Notes under the pieces: model-generated
Seen by the model: the letters and a program-made list of their open reading frames with translations, nothing else
Databases searched by the model: none
Told to the model about the DNA's origin: nothing
Translations under genes and position numbers: made by a program
Origin: Noviherbaspirillum sp. L7-7A
Lineage (GTDB): Bacteria > Pseudomonadota > Gammaproteobacteria > Burkholderiales > Burkholderiaceae_D
Direction of reading: 5' to 3'
Assembly (NCBI RefSeq): GCF_019052805.1
Contig: NZ_JAHQRJ010000001.1
Location: 496,001 to 560,000, forward strand
DNA: 64,000 nucleotides
Shown here: positions 52,358 to 60,831 of the stretch, piece after piece
How positions within the stretch are numbered: the stretch's first letter is position 1
How the letters are laid out: each line of letters starts with the position of its first letter

Positions 52358-53344
52358 ATGACCCATTCCGCCACCTCCTACGCCACGCTGTCGCCCGACC
52401 TCGTGCTCGACGCGCTCGATACCCTGGGCCTTTACAGCGACGGCCGCCTGCTGGCCCTGAACAGCTATGAAAACCGGGTCTACCAGATCGGCATGGAGGA
52501 CGGTCCGCCGGTGGTGGCCAAGTTCTACCGGCCGCACCGCTGGAGCGATGCGCAAATCCTGGAAGAGCATGCCTTCGTCGACGAACTGGCGGCGCGGGAG
52601 ATTCCAGTGGTGCCGGCATCGCGCATCAACGGCGCCACGCTGCATCACCACGGCGGCTTTGCCTTCGCCGTGTTTCCGCGCCATGGCGGCCGCGCGCCGG
52701 AGCTCGATGACCGCGACACGCTGGAATGGATGGGCCGCTTCCTTGGCCGCATCCACGCGGTTGGCGCGCTTGAACCTTACGGAACGCGGCCGGCGCTGGA
52801 CCTCGACACCTTCGGCATCGAGCCGCGCGACTTCCTGCTGGCCCACGATTTCATCCCGCCCGAGCTGCTGTCGGCCTGGCGCAGCGTGATCGACCAGGCG
52901 CTTGACGGCGTGCGCGGCTGCTATCAAAGGGCCGGCGAGGTGCGCCTGCTTCGGCTGCATGGCGACTGCCATGTCGGCAATGTGCTGTGGACGCCGGACG
53001 GCCCCCATTTCGTCGACTTCGACGACAGCCGCAACGGTCCGGCGGTGCAGGACCTGTGGATGCTGCTCTCCGGCGATCGGGCCGACATGGTGCGCCAGTT
53101 GTCTGACCTGCTGGCCGGCTATGAAGACTTCTGCGAATTCGACCCGCGCGAACTGCACCTGATCGAGGCGCTGCGCACGCTGCGGCTGATTCATTATTCA
53201 GGCTGGCTGGCAAGGCGCTGGGACGACCCGGCCTTTCCGGCGGCCTTCCCCTGGTTTAATACCCAGCGCTACTGGCAGGACCGCATCCTCGAATTGCGGG
53301 AGCAGGTGGCGCTGATGACCGAGCCGCCCCTGTGGCCGGCATGA
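52358..53344 (+). CDS. srkA: Stress response serine/threonine kinase SrkA (YihE/RdoA)
   Basis: 328 residues, aminoglycoside-phosphotransferase fold. [15 protein letters not shown] (nucleotide loop), [12 protein letters not shown] (Lys), [13 protein letters not shown] (catalytic loop with Asp and Asn) and [19 protein letters not shown] (metal Asp) are all present. SrkA protects cells from Cpx- and MazF-related death in E. coli. The stop overlaps an ATG (53341) in the frame of the next gene. Confidence 0.95.
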   Translation: MTHSATSYATLSPDLVLDALDTLGLYSDGRLLALNSYENRVYQIGMEDGPPVVAKFYRPHRWSDAQILEEHAFVDELAAREIPVVPASRINGATLHHHGGFAFAVFPRHGGRAPELDDRDTLEWMGRFLGRIHAVGALEPYGTRPALDLDTFGIEPRDFLLAHDFIPPELLSAWRSVIDQALDGVRGCYQRAGEVRLLRLHGDCHVGNVLWTPDGPHFVDFDDSRNGPAVQDLWMLLSGDRADMVRQLSDLLAGYEDFCEFDPRELHLIEALRTLRLIHYSGWLARRWDDPAFPAAFPWFNTQRYWQDRILELREQVALMTEPPLWPA

Positions 53345-53367
53345 CTGAAAACCTGACACGGAGCACT

Positions 53368-54240
53368 ATGGAAGCGATACGTTTTGGCATCATCGGCGGC
53401 AGCGGGCTGTACAAGATGGAGGGCCTGTCCGGGGCGCGTGAAATCATGCTGGACACGCCGTTCGGCAAGCCGTCGGATGCCATCGTCACCGGCCTGCTCG
53501 ACGGCGTGCCGGTCGCGTTCCTTGCACGCCATGGCCGGGGCCATTCAACACTCCCAGGCGACCTGCCTTACCGGGCCAATATCTGGGCAATGAAGTCGCT
53601 CGGCGTGGATTATCTGATGTCGGTCTCGGCAGTGGGTTCGCTGAAAGAAGCGCTGGTGCCGCGCCACATGGTGCTGCCGGACCAGTTCATCGACCTGACG
53701 CGGCACCGCGCCGGCACCTTCTTCGGCGACGGCGCGGTGGCCCATGTCAGCCTCGCGCAGCCGGTATGCGCCGCGCTGTCGGGGGTGCTGGCAGAGGCTT
53801 ATGCCGACTGCGCGCTGCCTGCCGCCATGCTGCATCGCGGCGGCACCTATGTCTGCATCGAGGGGCCGCAGTTTTCCACGCTGGCCGAGTCGCGCCTGTA
53901 CCGCTCGTGGGATGCCTCGGTAATCGGCATGACCAACATGCCCGAGGCGCGCCTGGCGCGCGAAGCCGAGATTGCCTACGCCACCCTGGCGCTGGTGACC
54001 GACTACGACTGCTGGCATGAAGGACATGACGCAGTGACGGCCGAGATCGCGATTGCCAACCTGATGCATAACGCCGCCAATGCGCAGAATGTGCTGCGCG
54101 CCTGCGTGCGCCGGCTGGCCGCCGATGCGCCGCCGTCGAAGGCGCATGACGCGCTGAAGCAGGCGCTGGTGACGCCGCCGGCGGCGATGCCGGAAGCGAC
54201 CAGGGAGCGGCTGTTGCCCTTGCTTCGCAAGTATCTTTGA
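53368..54240 (+). CDS. mtnP: S-methyl-5'-thioadenosine phosphorylase (MTAP/PNP family)
   Basis: 290 residues. [52 protein letters not shown] and [33 protein letters not shown] are MTA phosphorylase signatures, with the substrate-site MTN and a catalytic Asp in VTDYDCWHE. It recycles MTA from polyamine synthesis. ATG 53368 with GGAG five bases upstream is chosen; ATG 53341 in the same frame overlaps the srkA stop and would allow coupling. A six-methylpurine or inosine variant of the family cannot be excluded. Confidence 0.9.
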   Translation: MEAIRFGIIGGSGLYKMEGLSGAREIMLDTPFGKPSDAIVTGLLDGVPVAFLARHGRGHSTLPGDLPYRANIWAMKSLGVDYLMSVSAVGSLKEALVPRHMVLPDQFIDLTRHRAGTFFGDGAVAHVSLAQPVCAALSGVLAEAYADCALPAAMLHRGGTYVCIEGPQFSTLAESRLYRSWDASVIGMTNMPEARLAREAEIAYATLALVTDYDCWHEGHDAVTAEIAIANLMHNAANAQNVLRACVRRLAADAPPSKAHDALKQALVTPPAAMPEATRERLLPLLRKYL

Positions 54241-54349
54241 CGCTGCCTATTTGCCATTTCCCTCTTTGCCGGCGGCGGCTTGGCGCAGCGTTGCGGTTGC
54301 TCCAACACTGCCCCTGGCCAGCGTAACCCACGAACTGCCAGTGTTGTTG

Positions 54350-54763
54350 TCAGGAGTTGAAATCGAAAACAACTTTCCTGCCGGGGTTGTTGTAAACAAA
54401 AGCGTATCGATCAATTAATTCCTTACTACAGCCCCTGCTTCTCATCTCCCTGATTTTTGCGTTAAAGGCCTGCTCCTTAAACACCATGCATGCCATTTCC
54501 TCCGCCATATTCTGTCCGATCAGGCCGCCGTTGATTTCCTGGAGGTCTTCATCCGAAAGAAACGGAATGTTGGCCTTGATCAGCGCTTCGCAGCCAGCGG
54601 TAATTTCAGTGCAGTCGATCGCGATCGCGTTCTGCGCTGAGAATGCGAGCAGGGCATCAACCCGCTTCTCCTCAGCCATGATCGTGCTGATCCTGTCTAC
54701 CAGCGCCGGGTCCTTGCGGGCCAGTTGCAGCAAGGCGATGACCTTGTTTGATATCTTGTCCAT
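54350..54763 (-). CDS. Nif11-like RiPP precursor candidate with double-Gly leader end
   Basis: 137 residues from ATG 54763, which has AGGAG eight bases upstream (ATG 54769 is too close). Residues 1-60 resemble a Nif11-type leader: VIALLQLARKDPALVDRI, then VDALLAFSAQNAIAIDCTEI. It ends FLSDEDLQEINGG, matching the L-S-D-x-x-L-x-x-x-GG motif at which leader peptidases cut. The 57-residue remainder starts LIGQNMAEEMACMVF, has two Cys (AC and GC) and is Asn/Arg-rich with a VFDFNS end. No modifying enzyme or peptidase-exporter is in the window. It lies 190 bases downstream of the PPTase gene in the same direction, so it may be the last gene of that operon. A non-RiPP regulatory role is also possible. 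Confidence 0.55.
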   Translation of the reverse strand: MDKISNKVIALLQLARKDPALVDRISTIMAEEKRVDALLAFSAQNAIAIDCTEITAGCEALIKANIPFLSDEDLQEINGGLIGQNMAEEMACMVFKEQAFNAKIREMRSRGCSKELIDRYAFVYNNPGRKVVFDFNS

Positions 54764-54952
54764 TTTCATTTCTCCTGGGAACGGTGCGCAATAAAGCTTC
54801 AATCTGGCAGGCCCATGGGATCTTGGTAAGCCAACCTGCTGCAATTGCGAACCAGTTCTGTGGCATGGATAGATACGAAGTACAAGGAAACCCCAAGCAG
54901 GGGGCAAGCTGATGAGGCGCCTTGCAAGAACAACGGCGAGCAGGCAATGTAC

Positions 54953-55576
54953 CTAATCGAGCAACGCTGCCATCCCGATGTAATTTGGCGGCAATGCAAT
55001 TTCAACCAGGCGACACCTGCGCATGCGCGTTGCAAGCTCGGGCGACCATTCCTGCAGCGGCATGCCCAGGCATTTCAGGCAGGCTTCATGGCTGCTCCAC
55101 GCGCGCGCAAATGCAGCTTGCCGTTGCGGTGCCGGCGTCCCGTTCAAGGCGGCGGCCATGCGAGGCCCCAGATAGTCCCGCGCCAGCGTTTCCTGGTCTG
55201 GCAGGGCGGCGTCCCCCAATGCCATCAGGTCGACGCCGATCCGTCCGCCCACGCGCATGGCCGCCAGCGACAGCCCTGCTTCATGGCTGATGGACAGATG
55301 AATCGATGCAGTCGGCAGCATCAGCGCTGGCGCTTGGCCCGGCTCGCTCTCCAGCGGCACTGCTTCAGGCGCGCAGCCCAGAAGCTTTGCGAGCGATGCG
55401 CGCAAGGCGTCGCGCACCAGTTCACGCGCCTGGCCGCGCAGGTTCGTCCGCGGCGTCGGCACGGCAATGATAGAAAGGCTGCCGTCCGGCGCAGGCGTCG
55501 GCATGCCGGAGCCTGGTCCGGAGCCAGCCCTCCAGTGCGGCGCCAGCCTGGCGCCGGATGCGCCGTCGCCTCTCAT
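54953..55576 (-). CDS. 4'-phosphopantetheinyl transferase, Sfp-like
   Basis: 207 residues from ATG 55576, which overlaps the stop of the synthetase gene (ATGA). PPTase motifs: IHLSISHEAGLSLAAM, GRIGVDLMAL (Mg2+ Asp) and WSSHEACLKCLG, where the usual W-x-x-K-E-A-x-x-K has His in place of the first Lys. It would load phosphopantetheine on the carrier Ser of the neighbouring synthetase. Tight coupling to that gene makes it a dedicated activator. Confidence 0.8.
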   Translation of the reverse strand: MRGDGASGARLAPHWRAGSGPGSGMPTPAPDGSLSIIAVPTPRTNLRGQARELVRDALRASLAKLLGCAPEAVPLESEPGQAPALMLPTASIHLSISHEAGLSLAAMRVGGRIGVDLMALGDAALPDQETLARDYLGPRMAAALNGTPAPQRQAAFARAWSSHEACLKCLGMPLQEWSPELATRMRRCRLVEIALPPNYIGMAALLD

Positions 55577-58500
55577 GCGTGGGCCGGCGCCGCCGGGCAG
55601 CCGCGCCATGCGCTGCCGGCGGGGATTACCTCACCCTTCATCACCAGGGTCAGCGCGTTCAGTCGCGCGCCATCGCCGATGCGGGCGCCATACAGCACCG
55701 CGCTGCGCGGACCCATGCAGACGCCTTCGCCTATCAGCACGTGGTCGATCTTCATCACCCGGTCTTCGAAGAGATGGGTCTGCGGACAGGCCAGCGCATT
55801 GATTTCGCTGTTTGCACCAATCGTCACGCAGTCGAATTCGGTGATGTCGGTGGTGTCCATGTAGACGCCGGCGCCGATCCGGGTGCCCAGCAGCCGCAGG
55901 GCCAGCGGCAGCCACGGCGTGCCGCGCAGGTAGCGCAGGAAGTTGGGCACGGTAATGCCTTCATACATGCTGGTCACCGCTTCGGACAGCCAGACGAAGG
56001 GCGTCCACATCGGCACGGTGCGGGCACGATAGCGGCCCATGAATAGCCATTTCAGCGCGGCCACGAAGAGCAGCGTGCCGATGCCATAGGACAGGCCGGC
56101 CAGCGCCAGGCCGCGTGTCACGTCGCCCCAGCGGCCGGCTTCTGCCGCCGGCATCAGGTCGAGCACCACCACGTAGCCCACTGCGGTCATGATCGCGTGC
56201 GGCGCGGCGATGCGGAATGCCTCGACGCTGCCACGGCACAGGCGGCGCAGGCGGGACGGCCGGAAGGTCAGCGTCTCCGGAAAACCGGTGGTGCCTTCGC
56301 GTGCCGGCAGATTGATCGGCGGCGTGCCCAGCCAGGTATCGCCCGGCTGCATCTGGCTGTTCGACGGCGCGCGGCTATGCACGCCGATCAGGGTGTTTTC
56401 CGGCAGCACCGTGCCGTCCGGCACATAGGCGCCGTTGCCGACGAAGCTGCGGCGCGAGATCACGGTGGGCTGCATGGTCATCCAGCCGCCATCGATATGC
56501 TCGTCGCCCAGCATCACCGCGTCCGCAATGAAGGTTTCATCGCCCAGCGTCAGCATGTCGGGCACCACGCCCAGCGCGGAAGAGATCTCCGCATCCCGGC
56601 CCACCTTGGCGCCGAGCAGGCGGTACCACAGCCCCGAGTAGACGGTGGCATAGACGCCGTGCAGCACATGCAGGCTGGCTTCCTGGATCTGGTTCACCAG
56701 CCACTTGCGGCAATAGACGATGCTGTGCACCGGCCAGGAACCGGGTTTCAATCGTGGCAGCACGGTCCAGCGGATGCCGACCGACAGCAGCACGGTGCAG
56801 ACGATCAGCAGCGCCGACGCCGGCAGCGCCAGCAGGAAGTAGCGCGCCAGCTGGGTCGGCACGTTTTCCGACTGCAGCCAGCCGAAGCGGCCCGGCTCGC
56901 CCAGCCAGTCGATCAGCATGAATGCCGGGAACACCGGCAGGAAGAACAGCAGCGCCACCAGCAGCGCACCGACGCCGAAGAATGCGGTTTCCATCGCAAG
57001 GCGGCGGCGCGACACGGCCGGCCGTGGCGGCTGCGCTGCGCGGTCGAAGGCGCCGGCGTCGCGCGCCGGCGAGCCGGTCCAGCAGCGGCCGGCGGGTATC
57101 CGCATGCCGGCGGTCAGCGCGGATTGGCCGTCGAGATGGGCGTCGGCGCCAAGCGCGGTATCGCCTTCCAGCACCGCATAGGAACCGACAAAGGCGCCCG
57201 CGCCGATGTCGATACGGCCGAGGTGCAGCCGGCCACCTTGCACATGGGCGTTTTCCAGGTTGACCGCATGGCCTATGCTGGCGCCGTCGCCGATGGCCAG
57301 CAGCGACGGCACCCGCAGCGTGATCGAGCCGACCAGCGCGTCATGGCCGACCCGGGCGCCGAGCGAGCGCAGCCAGCGGACATACAGCGAGGAGCCGGCC
57401 AGCAGATAGGTCGGCGCCGCTTCGGCCAGACGGTCGCCCAGCCACCAGCGGAAGTAGGTCAGGCCCCAGAGCGGGTAACTGCCGGGCTTGAGATTGCCGG
57501 CCACCAGGCGCACGCCGGCCGCCGAGATGGCGAAGGCCAGCAGGGTCATTAGCAGGAAGACGCCGGCTGAGGCCGTCACTGCCAGCGCAATCGAGTCGCC
57601 CGGATCGCCGGTGTAGAAGTGATAGGTGAAGAAGGGCGCCAGCCACTGCGCCATGCGCAGGGTCATCAGCGCGGGGGCGGCAATGGCCTGGGCCGCGCCG
57701 CAGCGCCAGCGGCGCCAGGCGGCGATGCGCACCGCCGGCGGCTGCGTGGCCGGCGCGGCGGCGGCTTGCGGCTGGCTCGCGGCGATGGCCGCGGCGATGC
57801 CCGACACGGTGCGATGCTGGTAGACGTCGCGCACGGTGACATGGGCGTAGCCCGGCATGGCGCGCAGCGCCGACGCCAGGCGCGCCGCGAACAGGGAGTG
57901 ACCGCCCAGGTCGGAAAAGAAATCGGCATCGCGCCGGATCGTCTGGCCGGGAAACAGCACGCGCAGCGCATCGAACAGCGCCGCTTCCGCCGGCGTGCCG
58001 GGCAGGTCGCCGCCGGCGGCTACGGCGATGGCAAGCGGCAGGGCGCGCAGCGCATTGCGGTCGATCTTGCCCGATATCAGGCGCGGCATCTGCGCCAGCG
58101 CCTCGAAATGGCCTGGCACCATGTAGGGCGGCAGGCTGGCGGCGAGGGCGGCGCGCAGCGCGGTGCGCCCGGTTGCCCGGCCGCTTTCGGCAACATAAAA
58201 GGCAATCAGTTTCTCGATGCCTTCCTCGCTGCGCAGCACCACGGCCGCGGTCCCGATGCCCGGCTGGCGCATCAGCACGGCCTCGATCTCGCCCAGCTCG
58301 ACCCGGAAGCCGCGGATCTTGATCTGGTCATCGGTGCGGCCCAGGCATTGCACCTGGCCATTCTCATCGATGCGCGCCAGGTCGCCGGTGCGGTACATGC
58401 GGGCATGGGCGGCGCTGGCTGCCCATGGATTGGCAATGAATTTTTCGGCGGTGAGTTCGGCGCGGCCGAGGTAGCCACGGGCTACGCCGGGGCCGGTGAT

Positions 58501-59658
58501 GCAGAGCTCGCCAGCCTCGCCACGCGGCGCCAGACGCAGCGCGTCGCCGCTGCCTGCGTCCAGCACCAGGAGGCCGTAGTTCGGCAGCGGCGAACCGATG
58601 GTGACCGGTTCGCCCGAGTGCAGCACGGTCATGCTGGCCGAAACTGTCGCTTCGGTGGGGCCATAGCTGTTGAATACCTGCCGGCCCTCCCGCGCCCAGC
58701 GCGCCACCAGGGCCTGCGGGCACATCTCGCCGCCCAGGTTGATGATGCGCAGGCCTGGCACGTCCTGCTTGAACAGGGCCAGCAGGGTAGGCACCGCATG
58801 CAGCACGCTGACGCCGTTGGCGGCCAGCGCCTGTGGCAGCGCTTCGGGATCGGTGGCCACCGCGCGCGGCGCAATCCAGAGCGTGGCGCCGACCAGGTAG
58901 CTGATCCAGATTTCCTCGAACGACATGTCGAAGGCCACGGAAAAGCCCTGGTATACCCGGTCGCTCTCGCGCACGCCGAGCACGCTGTTTTCACTGCGCA
59001 GGAAATGGCAGATCCCGCCCTGGCTGATTTCGATGCCCTTGGGTTTGCCAGTGGAGCCTGACGTGTAGATCACATAGGCCGGATCGGTAGGAAGCACCTG
59101 GCCGCGCTGGCGCAGGGGTACCGTTGCCGGCAGCAGCAGGTCCTCGGCCAGCCATGTCGGGAAGGGCAGCGCCGCCAGCTGGCCGGCCGCGTCCCTGCAA
59201 CCTACCAGACCCGGCGATTGCGCGTCTTCGAGGCAGGCCTGGATGCGGGCCAGGGGCGTGTCGGCATCGAACGGCAGCCAGGCCGCGCCCGTCTTGGCAA
59301 TGGCCGCCTGCATCACCAGCAGGTTTGCACCGCGCGGCAGCCACAGGCCAACGATCTGGCCCGGGCCGATCCCGGCCTCGATCAGCCGGGATGCGGCAAG
59401 GCTGGCGGCATGATCGAGTTCGGCATAGGTCAGCGACTGCATGCCGTCGACCAGCGCCGTCTTGTGCGGCATGCGCCGGGCGGTAGCTTCCAGCAGGTCG
59501 GCAAGGATTTCGTCGCGGATGAAGTCGGGCCGGTGAGGGCCCATCAGCATGGACGGTTGCCGCTGGCTGTTTAATGCATCAAGGGAGAATTCCAGGCTTG
59601 CAGAATCGATATCGGATGGCAGATCCAGAGGCATTATTTCGTCCATCAAGTGAGTCAC
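55573..59658 (-). CDS. Single-module NRPS-like synthetase with poly-lysine-synthetase-type C-terminus
   Basis: 1361 residues. Adenylation domain (about 45-540): YTSGSTGKPKG (A3), FDMSFEEIW (A4), FNSYGPTEA (A5), YRTGDLAR (A7) and GKIDRN (A10). Carrier domain near 575-640 with the pantetheine Ser in LGGHSLFAA. No condensation or thioesterase domain follows. The last 700 residues alternate pairs of membrane helices with three left-handed beta-helix, acyltransferase-like domains (around 790-860, 1010-1090, 1265-1345). This A-T-TM-C1-TM-C2-TM-C3 plan is that of Pls, the epsilon-poly-L-lysine synthetase, so the product may be an amino-acid homopolymer made at the membrane. By hand the pocket code reads about DMEHNGSVSK; Glu at the third place favours a basic side chain. 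Start GTG 59658 or ATG 59646; neither has a ribosome site. Confidence 0.85.
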   Translation of the reverse strand: MTHLMDEIMPLDLPSDIDSASLEFSLDALNSQRQPSMLMGPHRPDFIRDEILADLLEATARRMPHKTALVDGMQSLTYAELDHAASLAASRLIEAGIGPGQIVGLWLPRGANLLVMQAAIAKTGAAWLPFDADTPLARIQACLEDAQSPGLVGCRDAAGQLAALPFPTWLAEDLLLPATVPLRQRGQVLPTDPAYVIYTSGSTGKPKGIEISQGGICHFLRSENSVLGVRESDRVYQGFSVAFDMSFEEIWISYLVGATLWIAPRAVATDPEALPQALAANGVSVLHAVPTLLALFKQDVPGLRIINLGGEMCPQALVARWAREGRQVFNSYGPTEATVSASMTVLHSGEPVTIGSPLPNYGLLVLDAGSGDALRLAPRGEAGELCITGPGVARGYLGRAELTAEKFIANPWAASAAHARMYRTGDLARIDENGQVQCLGRTDDQIKIRGFRVELGEIEAVLMRQPGIGTAAVVLRSEEGIEKLIAFYVAESGRATGRTALRAALAASLPPYMVPGHFEALAQMPRLISGKIDRNALRALPLAIAVAAGGDLPGTPAEAALFDALRVLFPGQTIRRDADFFSDLGGHSLFAARLASALRAMPGYAHVTVRDVYQHRTVSGIAAAIAASQPQAAAAPATQPPAVRIAAWRRWRCGAAQAIAAPALMTLRMAQWLAPFFTYHFYTGDPGDSIALAVTASAGVFLLMTLLAFAISAAGVRLVAGNLKPGSYPLWGLTYFRWWLGDRLAEAAPTYLLAGSSLYVRWLRSLGARVGHDALVGSITLRVPSLLAIGDGASIGHAVNLENAHVQGGRLHLGRIDIGAGAFVGSYAVLEGDTALGADAHLDGQSALTAGMRIPAGRCWTGSPARDAGAFDRAAQPPRPAVSRRRLAMETAFFGVGALLVALLFFLPVFPAFMLIDWLGEPGRFGWLQSENVPTQLARYFLLALPASALLIVCTVLLSVGIRWTVLPRLKPGSWPVHSIVYCRKWLVNQIQEASLHVLHGVYATVYSGLWYRLLGAKVGRDAEISSALGVVPDMLTLGDETFIADAVMLGDEHIDGGWMTMQPTVISRRSFVGNGAYVPDGTVLPENTLIGVHSRAPSNSQMQPGDTWLGTPPINLPAREGTTGFPETLTFRPSRLRRLCRGSVEAFRIAAPHAIMTAVGYVVVLDLMPAAEAGRWGDVTRGLALAGLSYGIGTLLFVAALKWLFMGRYRARTVPMWTPFVWLSEAVTSMYEGITVPNFLRYLRGTPWLPLALRLLGTRIGAGVYMDTTDITEFDCVTIGANSEINALACPQTHLFEDRVMKIDHVLIGEGVCMGPRSAVLYGARIGDGARLNALTLVMKGEVIPAGSAWRGCPAAPAHA

Positions 59659-59727
59659 TCATTAGCGGACGAAAAGCGCGGCGGTTGACCTCCGCCACGA
59701 AAATATTTTGTACTTGCCTGACTGGCA

Positions 59728-60768
59728 TTATGAATGTGCCACTGTCTTCCAGCCGCTGCGCATGATGCTGTTTTCATCCATGGCCGCAGGGGTGGACCTC
59801 GTTTGTTCCTGCTCCGCTTGCGATGCAGCGAAGGCAGCGATCAACTGGGCCAGCAGCTGGTCTTCCAGCGCATGGCGGCGTGCTGCCGCGCCGCGCTTGT
59901 TCGACGGATAGGCATTGAGGGGCCGGCGCTGATGCTCCAGCGGCAGGCTGAACAGGCCATCGGGGCCTTCGGTGCCGCCCATATCGGTCCAGATCGCGTC
60001 ATACGACTGGACGATGGCACGGCGCTTGCGCCAGTGGCGGTAGATGTGCTGCGCGTTGCCAATGCCCGCCATGCCCTGCAGCCCGCACGCCGCGGCTACC
60101 GCCTGCAAGCCGGTGAAGAGCAGGTCGCGCGGTCGCAGGCCCCACAGGTGACGGGTGGCGTCCCGCATCCTGTCGCGGCTGGTCGGGCAATTATTCCCCT
60201 GCCAGCACCCGACGACCAGGCCGGGCACGCCGTTCCTGCTGCCGCAGGTGAAGGCGGTCTTGAGCAGCGTGAAGCCCTCGCATTCCAGTCGCAGCATCAG
60301 TTCGCCTTCCTTGGGCAGGTCTCGCGCCGAGCCCAGGCGCAACCGGTAACTGGCGCCGCTCCTGCCGGTGAATTCGGCCAGGACGGCATCGGCCTGCATG
60401 GCTTCGAGCAGCAGTTGGGCGCCGGGCTGTCGCAGCACGAATTCGTAATGCGATATCAGATTGCCAGCGCGGGCATTGGCATTAAGGCTCTTGTAGCTGT
60501 AGGGACGATGTATTTTCTCGGCAAGGTAGGGATGCTGCCGCAGCAATGCCAGCAATAGCTTGCTGTCCCAGAGGCAGTTCAGGACCCGCATGGTCGGGCC
60601 GAGGTGGGTCAGCGAGCGCAGCAGCATCTTGCTGCGCCGGTAGCGCGCCGTCCTGGGGTCGGCTGCAGGATAGAGCCATTCTGTGGCAGCGCCTATCCGC
60701 TGCGCGGCCGTGCTGCCCGCCAGCGCGCGCACGGTCCACAGCAGCATCGTGTCAAGAAGGGGATACAT
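59728..60768 (-). CDS. DUF535 family protein (VirK/YbjX-like)
   Basis: 346 residues with the DUF535 pattern: LRSLTHLGPTMRVLNCLW, KIHRPYSYKSLNANAR, HYEFVLRQPGAQLL, VVGCWQGNNCPTSRDRMRDAT, the HPR-like ATRHLWGLRPRDLLF and IYRHWRKRRAIVQSYDAIW. VirK and YbjX of Salmonella and Shigella belong here and are linked to resistance to cationic antimicrobial peptides and to outer-membrane remodelling. It is encoded 70 bases upstream of the Pls-like synthetase in the same direction, so a protective role against the synthetase product is a natural hypothesis. Start ATG 60768 is 63 bases after the RND gene. Confidence 0.85.
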   Translation of the reverse strand: MYPLLDTMLLWTVRALAGSTAAQRIGAATEWLYPAADPRTARYRRSKMLLRSLTHLGPTMRVLNCLWDSKLLLALLRQHPYLAEKIHRPYSYKSLNANARAGNLISHYEFVLRQPGAQLLLEAMQADAVLAEFTGRSGASYRLRLGSARDLPKEGELMLRLECEGFTLLKTAFTCGSRNGVPGLVVGCWQGNNCPTSRDRMRDATRHLWGLRPRDLLFTGLQAVAAACGLQGMAGIGNAQHIYRHWRKRRAIVQSYDAIWTDMGGTEGPDGLFSLPLEHQRRPLNAYPSNKRGAAARRHALEDQLLAQLIAAFAASQAEQEQTRSTPAAMDENSIMRSGWKTVAHS

Positions 60769-60831
60769 GTCTCGTCTCTCATCGTTACTATTTTTTATTA
60801 GTGTTCTTGGCGCTGGTAACGCTGCATGCGG

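Noticed and set aside
54303-54346. Inverted repeat CAACACTG/CAGTGTTG between mtnP and the precursor-like gene as a terminator
   Set aside because: Eight-base arms with a 28-base loop and no T run; convergent genes there make a terminator likely, but this one is not convincing.
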